Shown in pieces: positions 1 to 7,945 of a stretch of DNA of 64,000 bases. The notes beneath the pieces were generated by a model. The model saw nothing but the letters and a program-made list of their open reading frames with translations. It made no database searches and was not told the DNA's origin. The stretch lies in NCBI GenBank assembly GCA_903907955.1, contig CAIVPZ010000082.1, positions 1 through 64,000 of the forward strand, read 5' to 3'. Source of the stretch: an uncultured Acetobacteraceae bacterium. GTDB taxonomy: Bacteria; Pseudomonadota; Alphaproteobacteria; Acetobacterales; Acetobacteraceae. Position numbers and translations under genes: made by a program. Each line of letters begins with the position of its first letter. Position 1 is the first letter of the stretch.

Positions 1-206
1 GGCTCATACTGGATTCCAGGGTGGTGGGAAGTCACGTAGAATCAATCTGTTAGCGTGGCAGGACGGGCAACGCGGTATGGGTTTTTCGGTGGGTTTGCGT
101 CCCTACGGCACGGGGATGGCCGCAAGGTGACCATCTGGCAGGCGCAAGCGTCTACAACCCACTGAAAACACGCTGATCTCCACCACCCCGGAATCCAGTA
201 TGAGCC
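1..206. repeat. 206-bp element with 27-bp inverted terminal arms (MITE-like or IS end)
   Basis: Positions 1-27 and 180-206 are inverted copies with one mismatch (26 of 27). A second, imperfect nested pair of arms lies at about 81-96 and 155-169, so the whole segment could fold into one long hairpin. The right arm is followed by a run of eight or more T at about 208-215, so the fold could also stop transcription rightward. No open frame of useful size lies inside. The left arm starts at the first base of the window, so the true left boundary is unknown. It may be a miniature inverted-repeat element or the end of an insertion sequence; I cannot name a family. Confidence 0.6.
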
Positions 207-742
207 ATTTTTTTTGACACTACGTTTTCGAAACGTTAGGTTGTGGCATCAAAAAATACGATTGTATCGGTGATTTCGCGCTGCCAGTGCGACGAACACT
301 GGAAACGTTGGCGCGCTGTCATCATTGCGCGAGGATGGCCTGCGCCGCTTAGTCGGAAAAACAGTCCCAGTGACAAAAAATTTAGCCTGATTGGATATGA
401 TTGTGATTGATCACATTTAATTGACGGATGTGGGATTCCCTGCGTGTCGGAATACTTTACAGCGCGGCGGACGCCACCGCAGCGCAAGCAGTAACCCACT
501 GCCGATGACCGCGGTTTGAGGTGCCGCCCTGGCGCCAGCGCCGGGCCACTTGTGGCGGACACGCAATCGAGGGTGCTTTCCGACGCAGGCTATCTGAGCC
601 CGGGCGGATATTCGGCGAAACGCAATGGTCGTTCGGGCGTGGCGCACCTGTGGCCGGAACGCGCCTCAGCCATTGCGACTACCTTGCATTCGCGTCTGCA
701 CCTGGTGAAAGATGCCCCCACGACAACAGAAAGGTCCCCCCC
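207..742. other. Gene-free stretch, AT-richer at 207-450
   Basis: No convincing coding region. The only sizeable frame (minus strand, 236-562) has no recognisable domain, lies partly in the AT-richer part and lacks a good ribosome site. The base composition of 207-450 differs visibly from the rest of the window, which fits inserted or relic DNA next to the inverted-repeat element. A short dyad (TGTGA-4-TCACA) lies at 402-415. Confidence 0.5.
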
Positions 743-967
743 ATGACTGGAGGCATGTACGTCACGCTCAGTTTCCTGATTACCTTTGGCCCGCCGATCG
801 CGCTGTGCCTGATGCCGATGCGCAGCTCCGGCGGCGATCCGGACCGGCGCAAGCGGCCGGAGCCTGCCCCGGTGGCGCCGGACGCGCCCGCGCCGGTCGA
901 AGCGGCCCGGCGCCCGCTGCCGGACTGCCTGATCCCGCAGCCGGTGCGGGACCTCGAGCCGGTGTGA
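743..967 (+). CDS. Small hypothetical membrane-anchored protein (74 aa)
   Basis: Not recognised. The ATG at 743 is chosen because the N-terminus from there forms a single hydrophobic segment (about residues 5-25), followed by a charged, Pro/Ala-rich tail to residue 74. This looks like a single-pass inner-membrane protein with a disordered cytoplasmic or periplasmic tail. The upstream site is only AAAGG. The gene ends just before a strong hairpin terminator shared with the convergent lactate permease gene, which supports it being transcribed. The longer upstream in-frame extension has no protein-like character. Confidence 0.5.
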   Translation: MTGGMYVTLSFLITFGPPIALCLMPMRSSGGDPDRRKRPEPAPVAPDAPAPVEAARRPLPDCLIPQPVRDLEPV

Positions 968-972
968 AGAGC

Positions 973-1001
973 GGCCGGTCAGGGAACCTCCCTGACCGGC
1001 C
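973..1001. terminator. Hairpin terminator between convergent genes
   Basis: A perfect 13-bp stem (973-985 with 989-1001) with a 3-nt loop lies between the ends of the small membrane protein gene and lldP. It probably serves both strands. There is no clear U-run on either side. Confidence 0.65.
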
Positions 1002-1012
1002 GGCCTGGCCAG

Positions 1013-2620
1013 TCAGCCCGGAATGACCCCCGGGATCAGGAACTGCTGCGCCGCCACCAGCAGTCCAAGCCCCATCGTCAGCACGATGCTGTGCACGAAG
1101 GTGCGTGCGAACACGACACCCTCCTGGCCTTTCAGATTGGTCACCGAAACCCCGGTGGCGATGTTCTGCGGCGAGATCATCTTGCCCATCACGCCGCCGG
1201 ACGAATTGGCCGCCGCGAACAGCACCGGATTGAGGTCAAGCTGCCGCGCCGCCACCACCTGCAGATTGCCGAACAGCGCATTGCCCGAGGTGTCGCTGCC
1301 CGACAGCATCACCGCGATCCAGCCCAGGAAGGGCGAGAGCAGCACGAACAGCAGCCCGGTCGAAGCCACTCCCTTGCCGAGCGTGTAGGCCAGACCGGAA
1401 TAGTTCATCAGATAGGCCAGGCCGATGATCAGCATCACCGTGATGATGGCGAGCCAGGCCTGCCGGATGGTCTGGCCGATGCAGCCGACGAACTTGCGCG
1501 GCGACAGGCCGACCAGCAGCGCGGTGAGCACCGCCGACAGCAGGATCGCGGTGCCGGTGCCCAGCGGCTGGAAGGTCCAGATCGCGTCATAGGGCTTGTC
1601 GTTGTACAGGGTGATCGCGATCGCCCTGTGCAGGCCCGGCCATTCGATCTTGTTCTGCCCGATCGTCGCCACCGCGAAGGAAGTCCACAGGATCACCGCG
1701 ACCGACACCACCAGCCAGGGAAGCCATCCCTGCCACGCCGGCACGGCATCGGTCGCCGCCGCACCGGCAGTCCGCGTCTCGGCGATGGCGAATTCGGCAT
1801 CCGGTGCCGGCTTCCACACCTGCAGGAACAGCAAGGTGGCGGCCAGTGAGCCGAGCGAGGACAGCACATCGGTCAGCGTGTAGTCGATGTAGTTCGACGC
1901 CACGAACTGCGAGAGGCCAAAACTGCTGCCGGCGACCAGCAGCACCGGCCACAGCGCCTTCACCGAGCGCCAGCCGCCGTACAACGCAATGACATAGAAC
2001 GGCAGGATCAGCGCGATCACCGGCAACTGCCGGCCGATCATCGCACCCAGCACCGTGGTCGGCAGGCCGGTCACCGCGCCCAGCACCGTCACCGGCACGC
2101 CGAGCGCGCCGAACGCCACCGGCGCGGTGTTGAAGATCAGCACGAACACCAGCGCCTCGAGCGGCGGATAGCCCACCAGGATCAGCAATGCGCTGGTGAT
2201 GGCGACCGGCGTGCCGAAGCCGGAAATCCCTTCCAGCAAGGCGCCGAAACAAAAGCCGATCACCACCAGAACCACCCGGCGGTCATTCGGCAGATGGGTG
2301 ATCACCCAGGTGCGGAAGGCATCGAACCGGCCCGACCGCACGGCGACATTGTAGAGCAGCAGCGCGTTCAGCACGATCCACATCACCGGCCACAGCGCGA
2401 ACACCGCGCCGTTCAGCACCGCGTCAACCGCCAGCCGGGCCGGCATCTGCCAGGCCGACACCGCGATGATCAGGCCGACGACCAGTCCGGCCAGGGCCGC
2501 CTGCCAGGCCGGCCGCCGCAGCAGTCCGAGCAGCACAAGCACCGTGACGATCGGCAACACCGCCACCAGCACGGACAGCCCCAGGCTGTTCCCGATCGGT
2601 GTCAGAAGCTGGTGGAACAT
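1013..2620 (-). CDS. lldP: L-lactate permease (LctP/LldP family)
   Basis: A 535-residue polytopic inner-membrane protein, the usual length of the lactate permease family (TC 2.A.14), which imports lactate (also glycolate) by proton symport. Hydrophobic segments run through the whole length. Family-typical stretches include the GISGFGTPVAI segment in the first half and the SGSDTSGNALFG and SSGGVMGKMISPQN segments in the second half. The start has an excellent ribosome site (AAGGAGGAAAC just upstream). It is transcribed alone and divergently from the enoyl-CoA hydratase-like gene. No lactate dehydrogenase gene lies beside it in this window. Confidence 0.93.
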   Translation of the reverse strand: MFHQLLTPIGNSLGLSVLVAVLPIVTVLVLLGLLRRPAWQAALAGLVVGLIIAVSAWQMPARLAVDAVLNGAVFALWPVMWIVLNALLLYNVAVRSGRFDAFRTWVITHLPNDRRVVLVVIGFCFGALLEGISGFGTPVAITSALLILVGYPPLEALVFVLIFNTAPVAFGALGVPVTVLGAVTGLPTTVLGAMIGRQLPVIALILPFYVIALYGGWRSVKALWPVLLVAGSSFGLSQFVASNYIDYTLTDVLSSLGSLAATLLFLQVWKPAPDAEFAIAETRTAGAAATDAVPAWQGWLPWLVVSVAVILWTSFAVATIGQNKIEWPGLHRAIAITLYNDKPYDAIWTFQPLGTGTAILLSAVLTALLVGLSPRKFVGCIGQTIRQAWLAIITVMLIIGLAYLMNYSGLAYTLGKGVASTGLLFVLLSPFLGWIAVMLSGSDTSGNALFGNLQVVAARQLDLNPVLFAAANSSGGVMGKMISPQNIATGVSVTNLKGQEGVVFARTFVHSIVLTMGLGLLVAAQQFLIPGVIPG

Positions 2621-2822
2621 GTTTCCTCCTTGTTTTCATTGAAACGAATGCGGTTTGCCGCCGCCAACAACACCACGCGCAACCGTCCGGGTCCATGGGG
2701 CACGGCGCGGCTTTGCTGCGATTGCAAGCGACGATGAGTCCGCCGGATCTCCCGGCGTGGCACGCCCGGTTGTGCTCTGGCACACTCCCCGGCACGGAAA
2801 CATGCGGTCGGAGAAGAACGCC

Positions 2823-3620
2823 ATGCACGCACCGGCACCACCCGACGATGCCATCCTGCTGCGCCGCGACGCCGGCGGGGTCGCCTGGCTCACCCTGAAT
2901 CGCCCGGCCGCGCGCAATGCGCTGTCGGTGGGGCTGATCGCGGCGCTCGACTCCACCCTGCAGGCGGCCGCCGCCGATGCGGCGGTCAAGGTGGTGGTGA
3001 TCGCCGGCAACGGGCCGGCCTTCTGCGCCGGCCACGATCTGCGGGAGATGCGCGCCAACCCGGACCGGGAGGCCACCGAGGCCCTGTTCGCCAGTTGTGC
3101 CGCGCTGATGACGCGGATCGTGCGGCTGCCCAAGCCGGTGATTGCGCGGGTGCACGGCATTGCCACCGCCGCGGGCTGCCAGCTGGTCGCCAGTTGCGAC
3201 CTGGCGGTGGCGGCCGGCACTGCCCGCTTTGCCACGCCGGGGGTGAATATCGGCCTGTTCTGCTCCACGCCGATGGTGGCGCTGACCCGCGCGGTCGGCC
3301 GCAAGGCGGCGATGGAGATGCTGCTGACCGGCGAGCTGATCGACGCCGCCCGGGCGCGCGAGATCGGCCTGATCAACCGCGTCGTGCCGGAGGTGGACCT
3401 GGATGACGCGGTGCAGGCGCTGGCCGCGCAGATCGCGGCGAAGAGCCCGCTGACCCTGGCGATCGGCAAGGAACTGTTCCACGCCCAGGCCGAACTTCCG
3501 CTCGATGACGCCTACCGCCTGGCCGCCGCGGCAATGACCCGCAACATGCTGGCGCGCGATGCGGCGGAGGGGATCGACGCGTTCCTGAGCAAGCGCCCCC
3601 CGGTGTGGACCGGCACCTGA
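2823..3620 (+). CDS. Enoyl-CoA hydratase/isomerase family protein, ECHDC3-like
   Basis: A 265-residue crotonase-fold protein. The ATG at 2823 follows GGAGAAG and gives the normal family length; the frame is open further upstream but that part is not protein-like. The oxyanion-hole region (FCAGHDL, residues 67-73) is present. The two catalytic glutamates of classical enoyl-CoA hydratase are replaced: residue 120 is Gln in AAGCQLVASCD and residue 140 is Gly in ATPGVNIGLFCST. That pattern matches the ECHDC3 subfamily, whose reaction is not settled. Its stop overlaps the start of the next gene, so the two are probably translationally coupled. Confidence 0.85.
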   Translation: MHAPAPPDDAILLRRDAGGVAWLTLNRPAARNALSVGLIAALDSTLQAAAADAAVKVVVIAGNGPAFCAGHDLREMRANPDREATEALFASCAALMTRIVRLPKPVIARVHGIATAAGCQLVASCDLAVAAGTARFATPGVNIGLFCSTPMVALTRAVGRKAAMEMLLTGELIDAARAREIGLINRVVPEVDLDDAVQALAAQIAAKSPLTLAIGKELFHAQAELPLDDAYRLAAAAMTRNMLARDAAEGIDAFLSKRPPVWTGT

Positions 3621-4420
3621 TGCGGCCGGTGTTCGACCGCACCGCCGAGGATGTCGGCAACATCGTCGGCTTCGGCCATGTCAGCCTGCGTGTGCCGGAC
3701 CTGCGCCTGGCGACGCTGTTCTATGTCGTGGGGCTGGGGCTGAGCAGCGACCCCTATCGGATGGCCGGCGCCGGCACAATGTGGGTGCATGCCGGCGATG
3801 GCCGGTTCCACCTGCCGACCGGGCCGGCGCAGGCGTTGCGCGGCATCGTCGGGCTGGTGGTGCCCGAGTTGGCGGCGCTGCGGGCGCGGCTGGATGCGGT
3901 CGCGCCGGCGCTGGCCGGCACGCGCTTCACGTGGCAGGATTCCGGCGATGCCATCGACCTCGTCTGCCCCTGGGGCACCCGGCTGCGTGCCCATGCGCCG
4001 CAGCCGCGCTTCGGCGCTGTCACGCTCGGCATGCCGTATGTCGAGCTGGATGCGCCGCCGGGAAGCGCGGAGGCGGTCGCGCGCTTCTACCGCGAGACGC
4101 TGCACGCCGTGGCCACTGCCGGCGAGGACGGGCGGGGCCGCTTTGCCCGCGTCACCGCCGGGCAGTCGGCGGTGATCATGTTCCGCGAGACCGGCATGTT
4201 CCGCGAGACGGGCGGCACGGCGGGCGGTACCGACGCAAACCACATCCAGATCACGCTGGCCGATTTCTCCGGGCCGCATCGCCGGCTGCTGGCGCGCGGG
4301 CTGGTGACCGAGGAAACCAGCCAGCACCAGTACCGGTTCCAGGACGTGGTCGATCCGGACAGCGGCGAGGTGCTGGTAACGATCGGGCATGCGGTAGGCA
4401 GCATGCGGCACCCGTTATAG
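3620..4420 (+). CDS. VOC-superfamily (glyoxalase/dioxygenase-like) protein
   Basis: A 266-residue protein with two betaalphabetabetabeta VOC modules. The first begins around residue 16 (FGHVSLRVPDL) and the second around residue 140 (MPYVELDAPPGS, then ANHIQITLADF). Start at 3620 shares one base with the stop of the ECHDC3-like gene (TGATG), implying coupling. VOC proteins include lyases, epimerases and extradiol dioxygenases; metal ligands could be the His at the start of module one and later His/Glu residues, but the substrate cannot be told. Pairing with an acyl-CoA enzyme suggests a small-molecule catabolic role (inference). Confidence 0.75.
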   Translation: MRPVFDRTAEDVGNIVGFGHVSLRVPDLRLATLFYVVGLGLSSDPYRMAGAGTMWVHAGDGRFHLPTGPAQALRGIVGLVVPELAALRARLDAVAPALAGTRFTWQDSGDAIDLVCPWGTRLRAHAPQPRFGAVTLGMPYVELDAPPGSAEAVARFYRETLHAVATAGEDGRGRFARVTAGQSAVIMFRETGMFRETGGTAGGTDANHIQITLADFSGPHRRLLARGLVTEETSQHQYRFQDVVDPDSGEVLVTIGHAVGSMRHPL

Positions 4421-4470
4421 GCACGGCGGCTACCCAACCGCCGCGACGGGCAATGGCTGCTTAAACAGGA

Positions 4471-4500
4471 CGACCGCACAGGGTGTGGCCTGTGCGGTCG
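4471..4500. terminator. Hairpin terminator between convergent genes
   Basis: A perfect 12-bp stem (4471-4482 with 4489-4500) with a 6-nt loop lies between the end of the VOC gene and the end of the TAXI-like gene. It probably acts in both directions. Confidence 0.6.
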
Positions 4501-4544
4501 CTCCGGCGTGAAAACCGTGCTGGTGTGCCCGGCTTCGCGCCGGC

Positions 4545-5513
4545 CTACAGATTTGCCTTCCCGGCCAGTTCGGACGCCTTGCTGACGGCGGCATCCCAGG
4601 CAGCACCGCCCTTGGACAGCATCGATTTCCACAGCTTGGCGAAAGCCGGCTCATGGGGGGTGAAATCGGCTTCGGTCACGGCCGCAAAGACCCGCTTGAG
4701 GTCGGCATTCTCGTTGGTGGTGCCGGTCGCGATCAGGATCGGGGTACACGCCGTGTTGATAATCGTCTTCGCCGTAACCTGCGCGTTCTCGCACAGGGTG
4801 AACGCGGGGCCGACGCCCGGGATCTCCAGCCCCCTCATGGAGGCGGACAGCACCGGCGCGATCTTCAGGCCCTTGTCCGCGATCAGCTTGAAGCGCGGAT
4901 TCTGCGGATTGGCGAATTGCACCATGATGGCGACATCAGCCTGTCCATCGGCGACTGCGTTGATCGCGGCATCCATGCTGTCCATGAACTTCGGCTCCGC
5001 CAGGCCGAGGCCGGTCGGGTCGAGTGCCATGAGCTGATGCAGGGTCTGGCCGGGGCCGCTCGCCTCGCTCGAGGTCACGATCCGAACCAGCTTGGCGTGG
5101 GCGGCAACCGCGCCCCAGCTTCCCTGGCTGCGGGTGAAGAGTTTGTCGCTCATCACCGCCAGCACGGTTTCGTTACCGATGCCACTGCCGCGGAGGATCT
5201 TGATCTTGCCCGCGTATTTCTCGTTCTTGATCAGCTCCGCGTAAACGTTGCCTTGCAGCAGCGCGTAGCTGAGCGGGTGCTGGACGAGCCAGTCCATGTT
5301 GTCGGGCGTGCCTTTCGACTCCCGCAGAGGCGCGTCGACCCAGGCCTTTTCCAGAATCTTGACGATTGGCGGACCGAAATGCAGGTAGTAATCGCCCGTC
5401 GGTCCGCCGGTCATCAGCACCTCCTGCTGGTCTGCCGCGGCAGGCGAACTGGTACCAAGCAGAGTGCTGAAGCTGGCAGCAGCAATCAATAGCAGGAAAT
5501 TGTGCAGTTTCAT
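4545..5513 (-). CDS. TAXI-like TRAP transporter solute-binding protein (orphan)
   Basis: A 322-residue exported protein. Residues 1-27 form a Sec signal peptide (hydrophobic core, AAA before the mature DQQE). The mature start MTGGPTGDYY resembles the glycine/threonine/tyrosine ligand-binding opening of TAXI-family TRAP binding proteins, and the size fits. The rest is a periplasmic-binding-protein-like fold with two lobes. No TRAP membrane subunits (DctM/TAXI 4TM-12TM) lie near, so partner and ligand are unknown. It could serve a transporter elsewhere or act as a sensor. Family assignment is from weak similarity. Confidence 0.6.
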   Translation of the reverse strand: MKLHNFLLLIAAASFSTLLGTSSPAAADQQEVLMTGGPTGDYYLHFGPPIVKILEKAWVDAPLRESKGTPDNMDWLVQHPLSYALLQGNVYAELIKNEKYAGKIKILRGSGIGNETVLAVMSDKLFTRSQGSWGAVAAHAKLVRIVTSSEASGPGQTLHQLMALDPTGLGLAEPKFMDSMDAAINAVADGQADVAIMVQFANPQNPRFKLIADKGLKIAPVLSASMRGLEIPGVGPAFTLCENAQVTAKTIINTACTPILIATGTTNENADLKRVFAAVTEADFTPHEPAFAKLWKSMLSKGGAAWDAAVSKASELAGKANL

Positions 5514-5737
5514 CTCGTCTTAACCCCTTTTCCTGTGACCCGGAATTGGCCGGATGGCTTTTCCCGAAGCGGCCGAAGGATCGCGTTTTCGGGGGCGATT
5601 TGCAACTCTTGTGTGCGGTGGGGACTGGGATCGGGATGCCGGCCGGCGGCCGGTTCCGGCCTGTTCCACGCGCCGCTTGGGGATGCCGCTGCGTTCCTGT
5701 ATTGAGGCTGGCAAGAACGAGGGAAAGGCACAACCGG

Positions 5738-6196
5738 ATGAGCTATGTCGACAAAGTTCTGCAACCCGGCGAGCGCGTGAAGGCGCATGCCACCATTCAT
5801 TGGGTGACCTATCTGAACGGCCTGATCGCCCTGGCCATCGCGGCGGTCATCTTTATTGCGGCGCGGCCGGCGCCGAAATTCGCACTCGCGGTGGATATCG
5901 CCGCCCTGATGCCGGCAGCGCTCGGCGTGATGCTGATCCTGCGGGCATGGTTTCACCAGTGGGGGACCGAGATCGCGGTCACCGATCATCGGGTGATCTA
6001 CAAGTCCGGGGTCATCAGCCGCCGTACCGTGGAGATGCACGTGGACCAGATCGAGTCGGTGGAGGTGAAACAATCCGTCGCCGGCCGCATCCTGGGCTAT
6101 GGCGACCTCGTGGTGCACGGCAGCGGCGAAGGCAGCGAAACGATCCGCCTCATTGCCGATCCGCTGGCGGTGCGCAGCGCCATCACCGCCCGCTGA
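5738..6196 (+). CDS. PH domain-containing membrane protein (bPH2/DUF304)
   Basis: A 152-residue protein with two membrane segments (about residues 22-42 and 52-72) followed by a bacterial pleckstrin-homology-like domain (about 76-145). The domain carries the typical ITDHRV-like turn (AVTDHRVIYKSGVISR) and the IESVEVKQS strand. Homologues (YdbS/YdbT-like, DUF304) are inner-membrane proteins of poorly defined role in envelope stress or lipid handling. The ATG at 5738 is chosen because the domain family begins with this short cytoplasmic lead; the longer frame upstream is not conserved-looking. It ends one base before the convergent metallophosphoesterase gene. Confidence 0.8.
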   Translation: MSYVDKVLQPGERVKAHATIHWVTYLNGLIALAIAAVIFIAARPAPKFALAVDIAALMPAALGVMLILRAWFHQWGTEIAVTDHRVIYKSGVISRRTVEMHVDQIESVEVKQSVAGRILGYGDLVVHGSGEGSETIRLIADPLAVRSAITAR

Positions 6197-7015
6197 TCAG
6201 CGCCCGTCCGGCGTGACGTCGCGCAGGTAGGCCGCCAGCCCGCGCGACGCATCCCATTGCCGGGCGTAGCCCAGCGATACTTCCTCGAACCGCGTGCCGC
6301 CGCGCCGGTCGGTGCGGCGGACATGCAGATGGCCGCTCACCGCCAGCACGGCGCCGAAGCGGACCGGCCAGTCCCCGGTGCGGACGCTGCCGCACCATGG
6401 GGAAAAGCGGGGAATGCGCGGGATGTGCACCAGGTCCTGCCGCAGCGGGTAGTGGCTGACCAGCACCGTGCCGGCCCCCGGCGGCACCTCGCGCGCGAGG
6501 CGTTGTTCGGCCGCCGCGCACAGTTCGGCGCACCATTCCTCGATGTGGCCGAACGGGGCAGGGCGGATCAGGCGTTCGTCGGCGCTGACGCAGCGCGTCT
6601 CGGCGGCCCAGCGCAGCACCGCCTCGCGGGCCACCGCGGGCGGACGGAAACTGTAGTCGAAGGTGGTGAACAGCGGCGCCACCACCGGTCCGCCGCCGGG
6701 CCAGCGCGGGTAGGGATCCTCCGGCGTGTCCACCCCGGCGCGCCGGGCCGCTGCCACCAGGGCGGCGTATTTCGCGGCACTGCTCGCCGCGCCGCCGTCG
6801 CGGCCGGTCAGCCAGAGTTCATGGTTGCCCGGCGCCCACAGCACACGGGCGAACCGCGCGGCAAGGAAGGCCATCGCCTCGGCGAACAGCGGCAGCGATT
6901 CGCACACGTCGCCGGCCACGATCAGCCAGTCCCCGGGCCGGGCGGGCAAAGCGCGCAGGGCGGTCCGGTTGCTGTCCACCGCCAGATGCAGGTCGCTGAT
7001 CGCCCACAGCTTCAT
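6197..7015 (-). CDS. Metallophosphoesterase, PptH-like
   Basis: A 272-residue calcineurin-type phosphoesterase. Metal-binding motifs are visible: D8-x-H10, GD36, GNHE (63-66), H188 in VSHYP and GHLH (228-231). The surroundings (LWAISDLH, DDW-like GDWLIVAGDV, APGNHELW, a TPEDPYPRW segment and FTTFDYSF) resemble the actinobacterial Rv2795c/PptH group, which removes phosphopantetheine from holo-acyl carrier proteins. The gene is divergent from an Sfp-type phosphopantetheinyl transferase whose start lies about 50 bp away, the same partnership as pptT-pptH in mycobacteria. The function is therefore inferred as phosphopantetheinyl hydrolase; the fold is certain, the substrate is not. Confidence 0.85.
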   Translation of the reverse strand: MKLWAISDLHLAVDSNRTALRALPARPGDWLIVAGDVCESLPLFAEAMAFLAARFARVLWAPGNHELWLTGRDGGAASSAAKYAALVAAARRAGVDTPEDPYPRWPGGGPVVAPLFTTFDYSFRPPAVAREAVLRWAAETRCVSADERLIRPAPFGHIEEWCAELCAAAEQRLAREVPPGAGTVLVSHYPLRQDLVHIPRIPRFSPWCGSVRTGDWPVRFGAVLAVSGHLHVRRTDRRGGTRFEEVSLGYARQWDASRGLAAYLRDVTPDGR

Positions 7016-7065
7016 GCTGCCGCCTGCTGTTCCTCGTAAAGCCGCATCCGCCTATCCTCGGCCCG

Positions 7066-7824
7066 ATGAGCGCCGCCGCCAACCCCGTGCCCGCCATCGC
7101 GGTGCGCGTCTGGACCATGACCACCGCCGGCCTGGACGAGGCGGCGGTCGCCCCGTGGGCGGGCCTGCTCGACGCCACCGAGCGCGCTCGCGCTGCCCGT
7201 TTTGTCTTTTCCCATAGCCGCATTGCCTTCATCGCCGCCCACGCGCTGGCCCGCGCCGCCCTGGCCGCCGCCGCCGGCGCGCCGCCTGCCGCCTTCGCGT
7301 TTGCCGCCGGCGCGCACGGCAAGCCGGAGGCGCTGCTGCAGGGGCGGTCCGCCGGGCTCGCCTTCAACCTCTCGCACACCAACGGGCTGGTCGGCGTTGC
7401 CGTCGCGGCGGTGCCCGGCCTGCCACTCGGTATTGATCTGGAGCCGGTGGACCGGCGGGCGCCGATGGAGGTGGCGCGCCGTTACTTCACCGATATCGAA
7501 ATCGCCTGGCTGGAAGGGCTGCCCGAGGCAAGGCGGGGCGAAGGGTTCTTCCGCCTGTGGACGCTGAAGGAGGCGTTCATCAAGGCGACCGGCAAGGGGC
7601 TGACGCAGGACCTGTCCAGCTTCTGGTTCCGTGTCGATCCGCCTGCCATCGCCTTCGCGCCCGAACTGGCCGGGCGGGCGGAGGACTGGAGCTTTGCCCA
7701 GCGCATCGTGCATCGCGGCTTTCTCGTCGCGATCGGCCTGTGCGGTCAGGGGGCCTGTATCGACGCTGCCTGGCGCGAACTGGACCCTGCCGGTTTCGAT
7801 CCGGCCGCCGGGCTGGGCTGGTAG
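7066..7824 (+). CDS. 4'-phosphopantetheinyl transferase, Sfp/PptT type
   Basis: A 252-residue protein of the Sfp class, which moves phosphopantetheine from CoA to a serine of carrier proteins of fatty-acid, polyketide or peptide synthases. The N-terminal half contains the HGKP motif (84-87) and NLSHT (101-105). The magnesium site is G-I-D124-L-E126, and the C-terminal helix motif is W165-T-L-K168-E169-A. These are complete, so it should be active. It is read divergently from the PptH-like hydrolase and shares its ~50-bp promoter region. No polyketide or peptide synthase gene lies in this window. Confidence 0.9.
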   Translation: MSAAANPVPAIAVRVWTMTTAGLDEAAVAPWAGLLDATERARAARFVFSHSRIAFIAAHALARAALAAAAGAPPAAFAFAAGAHGKPEALLQGRSAGLAFNLSHTNGLVGVAVAAVPGLPLGIDLEPVDRRAPMEVARRYFTDIEIAWLEGLPEARRGEGFFRLWTLKEAFIKATGKGLTQDLSSFWFRVDPPAIAFAPELAGRAEDWSFAQRIVHRGFLVAIGLCGQGACIDAAWRELDPAGFDPAAGLGW

Positions 7825-7945
7825 CCTGCGCTGGCTGGTGCTGCCACCACCTGGGCCTGACTGCTCCTGGTGCCGGCATTCCTGCCGGGGGCGACGACGC
7901 CGCTGATTGATGCGACGCCGGCGTACTCCAGGCGCTCGCCCGCAA

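Noticed and set aside
402-415. TGTGA-N4-TCACA dyad resembling a CRP/FNR-type site
   Set aside because: Spacer is 4 instead of 6 bases for CRP, and no gene start lies at a suitable distance.
236-562. Minus-strand open frame of 108 codons
   Set aside because: No domain, no ribosome site, odd composition, spans an AT-rich relic-like region.
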